Positions 1 to 5,454 of a stretch of 5,614 nucleotides of DNA are shown one piece after another. The first letter of the stretch is position 1; every line of letters starts with the position of its first letter. The notes under the pieces were generated by a model, which saw only the letters and a list, made by a program, of their open reading frames with translations, was not told the origin of the DNA and searched no databases. A program made the translations under genes and the position numbers. The stretch is taken from positions 1 through 5,614 of the forward strand of contig JAUXIP010000162.1 of assembly GCA_030620935.1 (NCBI GenBank). Reading direction: 5' to 3'. Source of the DNA: Deltaproteobacteria bacterium. Lineage in GTDB: Bacteria; Desulfobacterota_B; Binatia; UBA9968.

Positions 1-858
1 CCGGAAAGACACGGGCGGATGCTGCGGCATGAAGAATTCGATATCTGCGAGCTTTCCCTCGTGGCGCATTTAATCGCTTGGGATCAGGGAAAGTCGTTTA
101 CGGCGATTCCTGTTTTTCCCCACCGGCGTTTTCGTCACGGCTATATGGTCAAGCGCACGGACTGCGGCATCGAGAAACCTTCGGATCTGAACGGTAAAAG
201 AGTGGGTCTGGATACGCTGCAGAACTCGGCAGGCCTCTGGATGCGCGGCATTCTGCAGGATCACTATGGAGTGGATCTCAAGACTGTCGAGTGGTGGTGC
301 CAGGAAGAGGAGGATATCCCGTTTAAGCCGGCTGCGTGGATGAACGTGAAGCGCGTGGCTAAGGGGAGGAATATCGATCAAATGCTTGTGGAAGGGGAGT
401 TGGAAGGCGCGCTTTATCCGGAGACGCTTCCATCGATTAGAAACAACTCTCCCAAAGTCGGCCTGCTCTTTCCGGACGCCCAAAAGGCCGAGAGAGAATA
501 TTACAAAAAGAGCGGGATCTTTCCCATCATGCATACGGTCGTCATCCGCAATAGCATTTTGGAGCGAGAACCTTGGGTTGCCGTGAACCTGGCCCAAGCC
601 TTCCAGAGATCGAAAGAAATCTGCTACGAGCGGATGAAAGATCCGAGGAATTTCGCCCTGGTGTGGGTCAAGGAACTTATGCTGGAGCAGGAAGCTGTTT
701 TTGGTCCGGACCCGTGGCCCTACAACGTGGAGAGTAATCGGAAACCTTTAGAAGCGGTGGTTCGTTATGAATATGATCAGGGAATGATCAAGAAAAGGCC
801 CAAGATTGAAAATCTCTTTTTTCCACCGAGTTTGCAGGAAGTTCAGGATTACGTCTGA
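1..858 (+). CDS. 4,5-dihydroxyphthalate decarboxylase-like / NMT1-type substrate-binding protein, 5' truncated by window
   Basis: The frame is open from base 1 and ends with TGA at 856-858, so 285 residues are visible. An internal ATG at 19 lies within conserved sequence and is unlikely to be the true start; about 50 N-terminal residues are probably missing. Visible family features are FDICELS (residues 13-19), FTAIPVFP (33-40) followed by RFRHGY, the DLNGKRVG turn (62-69), and WMRGILQDHYGV (80-91) followed by a tryptophan pair. This pattern matches proteins annotated as 4,5-dihydroxyphthalate decarboxylase (Pht5-like), which have a periplasmic-binding-protein type 2 fold like NMT1/THI5 proteins. 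Many such annotations cover untested paralogues, so phthalate breakdown is not established here. Whether it is exported cannot be told without the N-terminus. It lies 37 bases upstream of zwf on the same strand. Family fairly sure, substrate unknown. Confidence 0.75.
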   Translation, partial: PERHGRMLRHEEFDICELSLVAHLIAWDQGKSFTAIPVFPHRRFRHGYMVKRTDCGIEKPSDLNGKRVGLDTLQNSAGLWMRGILQDHYGVDLKTVEWWCQEEEDIPFKPAAWMNVKRVAKGRNIDQMLVEGELEGALYPETLPSIRNNSPKVGLLFPDAQKAEREYYKKSGIFPIMHTVVIRNSILEREPWVAVNLAQAFQRSKEICYERMKDPRNFALVWVKELMLEQEAVFGPDPWPYNVESNRKPLEAVVRYEYDQGMIKKRPKIENLFFPPSLQEVQDYV

Positions 859-881
859 AAAGAGGGTTTTCAACACTGTGT

Positions 882-887
882 GAAAGG
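882..887 (+). promoter_or_regulatory. Ribosome binding site of zwf
   Basis: GAAAGG lies 8 bases before the ATG at 896. It is a partial Shine-Dalgarno match and supports that start. It overlaps the right half of a small imperfect dyad (868-885). Confidence 0.5.
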
Positions 888-895
888 TTGCGCAA

Positions 896-2455
896 ATGAC
901 AACGCCAAACGACATACCGGAAGTGGAATCAGCTGCTTTTCGCTGTGAGATCCCGGCTGAGCCATGCGCCGTGGTCATGTTCGGCGCTTCAGGTGATCTC
1001 GTTCGCCGCAAGCTCGTTCCTGCCCTCTATGACCTCGCTGCCGCTGCGTGTCTAGCGCCGCGTTTTACCATCCTTGGGTTTGCACGCAGCGCGATGGACA
1101 ATGAAAAGTTTCGACGAGTCTCTGGCGAGGCGATGCGAGGGATTTCGGAAGCAGGGTCGGTCGATGAGAGAAAGTGGCAGGAATTTGCACAGAACCTGGA
1201 GTATCTGTCAGGGGAGTATGACAATCCGGAGTCGTACGGGAAACTCGCAGCCCGACTCGAAGAACTCGACAGAGAACGGGGTCTGCTGGGTAACCGACTA
1301 TTCTATCTGGCCACTCCTCCTAGTGTTTATCCAAAGGTTGTCGAGCAGCTTGCCCGGGCCGGGCTCGCTAAGGCCAAGGGTAACAGGTCATGGGTGCGGA
1401 TTATTTTTGAAAAGCCGTTTGGTCATGATATTGGATCCGCACGTGAATTGAACCGGACCGTGCTCCGGGTTTTTGATGAATCACAGGTCTACCGTATCGA
1501 CCATTATCTGGGGAAAGAAACCGTCCAGAATCTCTTGGTCTTCCGCTTCGGCAACGGCATTTTCGAACCGTTATGGAATCGCAACTACGTGGACCATGTG
1601 CAGATCACTGCAGCAGAGACTTTGGGCGTCGAGCAGCGTGCGGCGTTCTACGAGAAGGCGGGTGCGGTACGCGACATGCTCCAGAACCATTTGCTCCAGC
1701 TCCTGTCCCTTGTTGCCTTAGAGCCGCCCGCGGCATTTGACGATGTTGCGGTCCGCAACGAAAAGATCAAGGTGCTGCAATCGATCCAACCGTTTGAACC
1801 GGGATCGGTGGAGCAGTGGGTGGTGCGTGGGCAGTACGGGGCCGGCAAGGTGGATGGGCAGCCGGTAAAGGGTTACCGGGAGGAACCTGGGGTGCAGCCG
1901 AATTCAGTGACCGCAACTTATGTTGCCGGCAAGGTGCTTATCGATAATTGGCGCTGGGCCGGTGTGCCGTTCTATTTTCGTACTGGAAAGCGGCTACCGC
2001 GGCGGACCACGGAAATCGCCATTCAGTTTCGGCATGCGCCACACATTATGTTTCAGGGCAAAGACCTTGATCCAAACTGGCTGGTCATCAACATTCAACC
2101 TGACGAGGGGATCTCCCTTTCATTCGATGCCAAGTTTCCCGGTCCGGAACTGAGCATTCAGCCCGTTACAATGGATTTCCGATATCGAACCGCCTTTGGT
2201 GTTGGCTCCCGGAATGCTTATAGCACACTCCTCAATGACTGCATGCGTGGGGATGCCACTCTGTTTGAGCGATCCGACGGCGTGGAGGCCGCATGGGGCT
2301 TGGTCGATCCGATATTGCAGTCTTGGGCCCAGGGACAGCCGTCTCCATTCCCCAACTACGCGGCCGGAAGCTGGGGACCTGCCGAAGCGGAAAAACTTCT
2401 GAAGAATGACGGACGGCAGTGGCGCAATTTGGATCGTAGATCCCGCAAGGCGTAA
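896..2455 (+). CDS. zwf: Glucose-6-phosphate 1-dehydrogenase
   Basis: This cytoplasmic enzyme oxidises glucose 6-phosphate to 6-phosphogluconolactone with NADP+, the entry step of the oxidative pentose phosphate pathway and a main NADPH source. The 519 residues are full length for the family, with a slightly long N-terminus. The Rossmann nucleotide loop GASGDL is at residues 30-35, followed by RRKLVPALY. GFAR places Arg64 where family members contact the NADP 2'-phosphate. EKPFGHD is at 172-178 and the signature RIDHYLGKE at 200-208. Asp202 and His265 (in NHLLQLL) have the 63-residue spacing of the Asp177-His240 catalytic pair of the Leuconostoc enzyme. FRTGKR, with Lys365, is also present. 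No key residue is missing. ATG at 896 has a modest ribosome site. No pgl, gnd or opcA neighbour is visible; the upstream gene is a dihydroxyphthalate decarboxylase-like protein. Identity is secure. Confidence 0.98.
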   Translation: MTTPNDIPEVESAAFRCEIPAEPCAVVMFGASGDLVRRKLVPALYDLAAAACLAPRFTILGFARSAMDNEKFRRVSGEAMRGISEAGSVDERKWQEFAQNLEYLSGEYDNPESYGKLAARLEELDRERGLLGNRLFYLATPPSVYPKVVEQLARAGLAKAKGNRSWVRIIFEKPFGHDIGSARELNRTVLRVFDESQVYRIDHYLGKETVQNLLVFRFGNGIFEPLWNRNYVDHVQITAAETLGVEQRAAFYEKAGAVRDMLQNHLLQLLSLVALEPPAAFDDVAVRNEKIKVLQSIQPFEPGSVEQWVVRGQYGAGKVDGQPVKGYREEPGVQPNSVTATYVAGKVLIDNWRWAGVPFYFRTGKRLPRRTTEIAIQFRHAPHIMFQGKDLDPNWLVINIQPDEGISLSFDAKFPGPELSIQPVTMDFRYRTAFGVGSRNAYSTLLNDCMRGDATLFERSDGVEAAWGLVDPILQSWAQGQPSPFPNYAAGSWGPAEAEKLLKNDGRQWRNLDRRSRKA

Positions 2456-2473
2456 TCAAACGCCCGTACTCAA

Positions 2474-2503
2474 ATCGTGACTCGTGTTCGTGACAAGCAC
2501 GAT
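2474..2503. other. Small dyad downstream of zwf
   Basis: ATCGTG (2474-2479) can pair perfectly with CACGAT (2498-2503). An alternative pairing is TCGTGTT (2482-2488) with AA-CACGA (2495-2502) with one bulged G. CGTGAC occurs twice within it. It begins 18 bases after the zwf stop. There is no following run of T, so it may stabilise the 3' end of the zwf mRNA rather than terminate by itself. Confidence 0.3.
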
Positions 2504-2514
2504 CAATAACCCAT

Positions 2515-2539
2515 CGAAAACGGGGCAAGCGCCCCTTCG
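2515..2539 (-). terminator. Probable intrinsic terminator of thiI (minus strand)
   Basis: GGGGC (2522-2526) pairs with GCCCC (2531-2535) around a four-base loop, and the flanking CGAA/TTCG (2515-2518 with 2536-2539) can extend the stem past a bulge. Read on the minus strand, the GC stem is followed by G and four Ts (2517-2520), which is terminator-like though the T run is short. On the plus strand no T run follows. It lies about 60 bases beyond the thiI stop. Confidence 0.4.
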
Positions 2540-2544
2540 GCTGC

Positions 2545-2584
2545 CTTCGTCCCGAGCTCAGGCCGAGGGGAGCTCAGGTCGAAG
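2545..2584. repeat. Imperfect palindrome at the zwf/thiI convergent junction
   Basis: The arms 2545-2559 and 2570-2584 pair at 13 of 15 positions: CTTCG with CGAAG, CC with GG, and GAGCTC with GAGCTC, with mismatches at T2550-T2579 and C2553-A2576. The loop is ten bases (2560-2569). Within it GAGCTCAGG is also a direct repeat (2554-2562 and 2570-2578). There is no T run on either side, so it resembles an interspersed REP-like intergenic repeat more than a classical terminator. It ends 13 bases before the thiI stop codon. Confidence 0.5.
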
Positions 2585-2597
2585 CCTTATCGACGGA

Positions 2598-3761
2598 TCA
2601 GGGTGGGAACTTAAATTCTTCTATTGCAGCGTTTTCCACTCCAAGCTGAATCAAGGTTGGCAGGTCGAGTCGAGATTCCGCCTTCTCTACATCGGTGAGC
2701 CTGGCCTTTGTGGCCGGATGGCGTGGAACAAAAAGCTGGCAGCAGTCCTGATCGGGAATGACAGAAGTCTCGAAAGTCCCGATCCTGCGGGCCTGGTCTA
2801 TGATCTCCTGCTTATCCATGCCGACCAGGGGTCGAAGAATCGGGAGTGTAGCAGCTCTTTCGATCACCGTCAGGTTCTCTAAGGTCTGGGAGGCGACTTG
2901 GGCGAGGCTTTCGCCTGTGATCAACGCCGCCGCCTTTTCTTTTTTAGCGATGGCTTCCGCGATCCGCAGCATCATCCTGCGGTAGAGAACAACTCGTAGG
3001 GGTCTTAGAACGGCCGCGACAATCTGCCGCTGGATTTCCCCGAAGGGGACCAGGTAGAGTCGAGAGGAAAATTGGTGGCGGGTAAGGAATTTGACCAAGT
3101 CGCGCACTTTTTCTTGAGAAGTTTTGTCCAAGTAAGGCGCGCTGTGAAAGTGGACAAAGACGGCCCGACAGCCTCTCTGCAGCATCCGGTAGGCGGCTAC
3201 AGGGGAATCGATCCCTCCGGAAATGAGCGAGATGACACGTCCACTCACTCCTACCGGAAGGCCGCCCGGGCCGGGGAGTTTATCGAAGCCGAAAAAGGCG
3301 TCGCGGGATAGGATCTCAATGGAGATGGTGAGCTCGGCGTTCTTCAGATCCACCCGGGCGCCGGACCGTTCCTTGACCACGGCTCCGATTTGACTGTTGA
3401 CCTCGGGTGAAGTGTAGGGAAATCTTTTATCCTCCCTTTTAGTGTCGACGCGAAACGAACTGAACGATTTGCGGTTCAATGATTCCAGGATCTCGCTGCC
3501 AAGAACTTTAAGATCAGGGGGAGTGCGCTCGACAAAAGAGAAATTGGCGACGCCGAAGACAGCCTGAATGCGCCGTCTTATTTCTTCCCGATCCCTTTCA
3601 TCCCCAAAGGTCAAAAGAAGCCGGCCCGATAGCGTTTTGCTCTCCCTGAGGCCGAGACCTTTGACTGCGGAGACGAGGTTGCCCTTGAGCCGTTCCACGA
3701 AATAAGAACGGTTACCTTTTTTCAGCGCCACCTCGTGGTATCGAACTAAAACCGAATGCAC
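2598..3761 (-). CDS. thiI: tRNA uracil 4-sulfurtransferase ThiI (no rhodanese domain)
   Basis: ThiI makes 4-thiouridine at position 8 of tRNA; in some bacteria it also supplies sulfur for the thiamine thiazole. It activates the uridine with ATP and takes sulfur from a cysteine desulfurase. The 387 residues show an N-terminal ferredoxin-like region opening with LVRYHEVALKKGNR, a THUMP domain over about residues 60-165, and a PP-loop ATPase with SGGIDS at 181-186. GES (283-285) and the DCC segment (Cys340/Cys341) followed by FVPRHPATKA are also visible; one of these cysteines should match the catalytic Cys344 of the E. coli enzyme. The protein ends soon after, so the rhodanese domain of E. coli ThiI is absent, as in Bacillus, and sulfur must arrive another way. 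Translation starts at GTG (3759-3761): an in-frame TAA lies 21 bases upstream and no ATG intervenes. No Shine-Dalgarno is visible. It is convergent with zwf and divergent from the cupin gene. Confidence 0.95.
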   Translation of the reverse strand: MHSVLVRYHEVALKKGNRSYFVERLKGNLVSAVKGLGLRESKTLSGRLLLTFGDERDREEIRRRIQAVFGVANFSFVERTPPDLKVLGSEILESLNRKSFSSFRVDTKREDKRFPYTSPEVNSQIGAVVKERSGARVDLKNAELTISIEILSRDAFFGFDKLPGPGGLPVGVSGRVISLISGGIDSPVAAYRMLQRGCRAVFVHFHSAPYLDKTSQEKVRDLVKFLTRHQFSSRLYLVPFGEIQRQIVAAVLRPLRVVLYRRMMLRIAEAIAKKEKAAALITGESLAQVASQTLENLTVIERAATLPILRPLVGMDKQEIIDQARRIGTFETSVIPDQDCCQLFVPRHPATKARLTDVEKAESRLDLPTLIQLGVENAAIEEFKFPP

Positions 3762-3767
3762 AAAGGC

Positions 3768-3773
3768 AAAATA
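3768..3773 (-). promoter_or_regulatory. Possible -10 element of thiI
   Basis: On the minus strand TATTTT (four of six to TATAAT) ends six bases before the GTG start. Combined with the missing ribosome site, transcription would begin at or next to the GTG, giving a leaderless mRNA. The matching -35 position reads ATGCAA, a poor match. Tentative. Confidence 0.25.
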
Positions 3774-3807
3774 GCAAATTTACGCCTGTTTTGCATGGCT
3801 CTCTGCC

Positions 3808-3816
3808 TGTGATAAT
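3808..3816 (+). promoter_or_regulatory. Probable extended -10 promoter of the cupin operon
   Basis: TG-T-GATAAT is an extended -10 with five of six matches to TATAAT. No good -35 exists at 16-18 bases upstream, which fits an extended -10 promoter. Transcription would begin near 3822-3824, leaving a leader of about 16 bases that just accommodates the ribosome site. It lies in the 77-base divergent gap shared with thiI. Confidence 0.45.
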
Positions 3817-3825
3817 ATTTCCGAC

Positions 3826-3831
3826 GGAGGG
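3826..3831 (+). promoter_or_regulatory. Ribosome binding site that fixes the cupin start
   Basis: GGAGGG is a strong Shine-Dalgarno sequence seven bases before the ATG at 3839. It decides for that ATG over the in-frame TTG at 3791, which would place this site inside the coding region. Confidence 0.8.
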
Positions 3832-3838
3832 AAATCTC

Positions 3839-4177
3839 ATGGAAAGGTTTAAAAAGATTGCCGAGGCTTTGCAGTTTTCGTCAGATAAAATGAGAAAGAA
3901 TGGTCTATTTGAAACTGAGAGACTGTTTTGTGATCTCTACTGCTTCGAGCCGGGGCAGGCTCAAAACCCGCATATTCATGAGGGTTCGGATAAAATCTAC
4001 TTCGTCGTTCAAGGAAAAGGCTTATTCCGGATTGGGGAGGACGAAAGAGAGCTGGGCGAACAGCAGATCGTGATCGCTCCATCCGGGGAAAGACACGGGG
4101 TCAGCAATCCGGGGCCGGATCGGCTGGTCCTCCTGGTTGTCATGGCCCCCAAACCCGTTCTATTGAGGTCGCTATAA
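3839..4177 (+). CDS. Small single-domain cupin protein
   Basis: This 112-residue protein is one cupin beta-barrel; its substrate is unknown. Motif 1 is G39-x5-H45-I-H47, then D51-K52 and G59. Motif 2 is P81-S-G83-E-R-H86-x3-N90. The histidines 45, 47 and 86 could hold a divalent metal. The glutamate usual in motif 1 is replaced: the aligned position is Lys52, next to Asp51, so the metal site may have three histidines only, or bind ligand without metal. Such small cupins include isomerases, dioxygenases and sugar-binding proteins. The ATG at 3839 is chosen because of the ribosome site seven bases upstream. Its stop TAA shares one base with the ATG of the next gene, indicating translational coupling, and it is the first gene of a likely three-gene operon. 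Cytoplasmic: no signal peptide is seen. Fold confident, function open. Confidence 0.85.
   Translation: MERFKKIAEALQFSSDKMRKNGLFETERLFCDLYCFEPGQAQNPHIHEGSDKIYFVVQGKGLFRIGEDERELGEQQIVIAPSGERHGVSNPGPDRLVLLVVMAPKPVLLRSL
4165..4168 (+). promoter_or_regulatory. Ribosome binding site inside the cupin gene for the NTF2-like gene
   Basis: GAGG lies eight bases before the ATG at 4177, inside the last codons of the cupin gene. Together with the one-base overlap of stop and start it suggests coupled translation. Confidence 0.5.
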
Positions 4178-4599
4178 TGATTAAAGAAAAAAAAGAGGTT
4201 TATAAGGCAAATGAGGCTTTTTATAATGCCTTTGAAAGTCTCGATATTAAACAGATGGAGAAAATCTGGGCCCGCGCGAGTTATATCCAGTGTATCCATC
4301 CCGGTTGGGGAGTGTTGCGAGGGCGGGAGAATGTTGTGGCAAGCTGGCGGCGTATCTTTGAGAACACGCAGGAAATGCTCTTCATGCTCACGGAGGTCCG
4401 CATAGAAATTCAGGACTCACTTGCGTGGGTAACGCTTTACGAGAATATTACCACGCGGGCTGGGGAAGAGGTCGTTGCGGGAGTCGTCCTGGCGACGAAT
4501 ATCTTTGAGAAACACAACGCTCAGTGGTTGATCATCCATCATCATGGTTCATCTGTCGCGCAGCCGCCCAACCAGGTGAACCCTACCACCTTCCATTAG
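4177..4599 (+). CDS. NTF2-like / SnoaL-like domain protein
   Basis: This 140-residue protein has the look of the NTF2-like alpha+beta cone fold (SnoaL/DUF4440-type), a group with ketosteroid isomerases, polyketide cyclases and many uncharacterised proteins. The N-terminal helix region contains ANEAFYNAFESLD (11-23). HPGW (41-44), the L-x-G-R turn (47-50) and SW (56-57) follow, and the C-terminal strands carry ATNIFE (106-111) and WLIIHHHGSS (117-126). The His121-His123 run at the end of the last strand is typical of this subgroup. There is no signal peptide or membrane segment, so it should be cytoplasmic. The start overlaps the cupin stop by one base and the SDR gene begins 13 bases after its stop. 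A role with these partners on one small molecule is inferred, not shown. The residues after about 127 (Pro/Asn/Gln rich) look like a disordered tail. Confidence 0.8.
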   Translation: MIKEKKEVYKANEAFYNAFESLDIKQMEKIWARASYIQCIHPGWGVLRGRENVVASWRRIFENTQEMLFMLTEVRIEIQDSLAWVTLYENITTRAGEEVVAGVVLATNIFEKHNAQWLIIHHHGSSVAQPPNQVNPTTFH

Positions 4600-4612
4600 T
4601 CTGTGGACTAAG

Positions 4613-5341
4613 ATGGACCTTATGAAGCCTTTAAGCGGAAAGGTAACTATTGTGACCGGCGCGGGAAGAGGCATCGGAAGAGCTGTTGCCCTTCTTCTCG
4701 GCCGTTCGGGTTCACGGGTGGTTTTGGCGTCCCGGAAAGAATCTCAATTGAAGGCGGTGAGCGAAGAGATTCAAGCCCAGGGCAGCGAGGCTTTGGTCGT
4801 GCCTACGGATGTGACGCGGGATGAAGAGATAGAGCGCTTGGTCGCAGAGACTTTGAAAGTGTGGGGATCGGTCGATTATCTGATCAACAACGCCGGCTCG
4901 GGCAGAACAGGGCCTGTGGCCAAGGCGAGGGTGGAAGACTGGGATCAAACCCTGCGGGTCAATTTGCGGGCCCCTATGCTTCTCAGCCGGTCGGTCTTGC
5001 CTACTCTGATGTCAAAAGGGGAGGGAGCGATCGTCAATATCGGTTCCATTTCCGGGAAAGCGGGTCAGGCGAATACGGCCGCCTATTCAGCCTCGAAGTT
5101 CGGACTTATCGGATTCACCCAGAGTCTTTATGAGGAGGTCAGAGAGTACGGGATCAAGGTGGCGATTATTCTCCCCGGGTTCGTCGATACTGAAATGATT
5201 CCGCCCACGCGCCGATTAGATAGGGATAAAATGATCCGTCCCGAAGACATCGCCCAAACAGTCTTGTTTGTTTTGACCTGCCATCCGACATGCTGTCCCG
5301 TGGAGATCACCGTGCGCCCTCAGAAAACGCCGTACAAATGA
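4613..5341 (+). CDS. Classical short-chain dehydrogenase/reductase (SDR)
   Basis: This is an NAD(P)-dependent oxidoreductase of the classical SDR family, 242 residues. The cofactor loop TGAGRGIG is at 15-22, NNAG at 92-95, and the catalytic tetrad is Asn117, Ser145, Tyr158 and Lys162 (Y-S-A-S-K), followed by PGFVDTEM (188-195). Every catalytic residue is present, so it should be active. The loop after Tyr/Lys is short and the C-terminal part ends in EITVRP, as in small YdfG- or FabG-like SDRs of broad or unknown substrate. Arg40 after the second strand hints at NADP(H). An unusual cluster, Cys223, Cys227 and Cys228, lies just before that end. Two in-frame starts exist, ATG 4613 and ATG 4622; neither has a good ribosome site, and the second gives the N-terminus MKPLSGKV typical of the family. 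It is the third gene of the cupin / NTF2-like / SDR unit. Substrate unknown. Confidence 0.92.
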   Translation: MDLMKPLSGKVTIVTGAGRGIGRAVALLLGRSGSRVVLASRKESQLKAVSEEIQAQGSEALVVPTDVTRDEEIERLVAETLKVWGSVDYLINNAGSGRTGPVAKARVEDWDQTLRVNLRAPMLLSRSVLPTLMSKGEGAIVNIGSISGKAGQANTAAYSASKFGLIGFTQSLYEEVREYGIKVAIILPGFVDTEMIPPTRRLDRDKMIRPEDIAQTVLFVLTCHPTCCPVEITVRPQKTPYK

Positions 5342-5366
5342 ATCAAAGACGAAAGAATTTGGAAGT

Positions 5367-5443
5367 CAGAATCCAGAATTCAAAACTAAATAGGGTGAGG
5401 GCCGACTATCGCTTCATTCTGTATTCTGGCTCCTGTATTCTGA
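5367..5443. repeat. Inverted 7-bp-periodic repeat at the SDR/HAD convergent junction
   Basis: The left arm has CAGAAT at 5367 and 5374, a step of seven. The right arm, in inverse orientation, has ATTCTG at 5416, 5423 and 5437, and reads as four consecutive heptads (5416-5443): ATTCTGT, ATTCTGG, CTCCTGT, ATTCTGA. The left arm 5367-5382 can pair with 5420-5435 at 13 of 16 positions across a 37-base loop. No T run follows on either strand. It is probably an interspersed intergenic repeat; a role as a two-way transcription barrier is possible. The rest of the 113-base spacer shows nothing recognisable. Confidence 0.55.
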
Positions 5444-5454
5444 ATTTGGTGGCC

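Noticed and set aside
19..21. ATG at 19 as the true start of the first gene
   Set aside because: The reading frame is open to base 1 and the ATG sits in the middle of a conserved stretch; homologues have roughly 50 more residues before it.
70..597. 175-codon open frame on the minus strand
   Set aside because: It lies opposite the dihydroxyphthalate decarboxylase-like gene, which has clear family motifs; the minus-strand peptide shows no recognisable domain.
2456..2597. Riboswitch (for example TPP) linked to thiI
   Set aside because: This is the 3' side of thiI, not its leader, and no TPP-box consensus is seen; the thiI leader itself is too short for a riboswitch.
2484..2882. 132-codon plus-strand open frame across the zwf/thiI spacer
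   Set aside because: Most of it is antisense to the conserved C-terminal half of thiI, it spans the palindromic spacer, and it has no ribosome site or domain.
3791..3838. Upstream in-frame TTG start adding 16 residues to the cupin
   Set aside because: The strong GGAGGG site lies seven bases before the ATG at 3839, the extension resembles no cupin sequence, and it would cover the promoter-like -10.
3849..4299. Minus-strand open frames over the cupin and NTF2-like genes
   Set aside because: They are antisense to genes with clear motifs and show only low-complexity translations.
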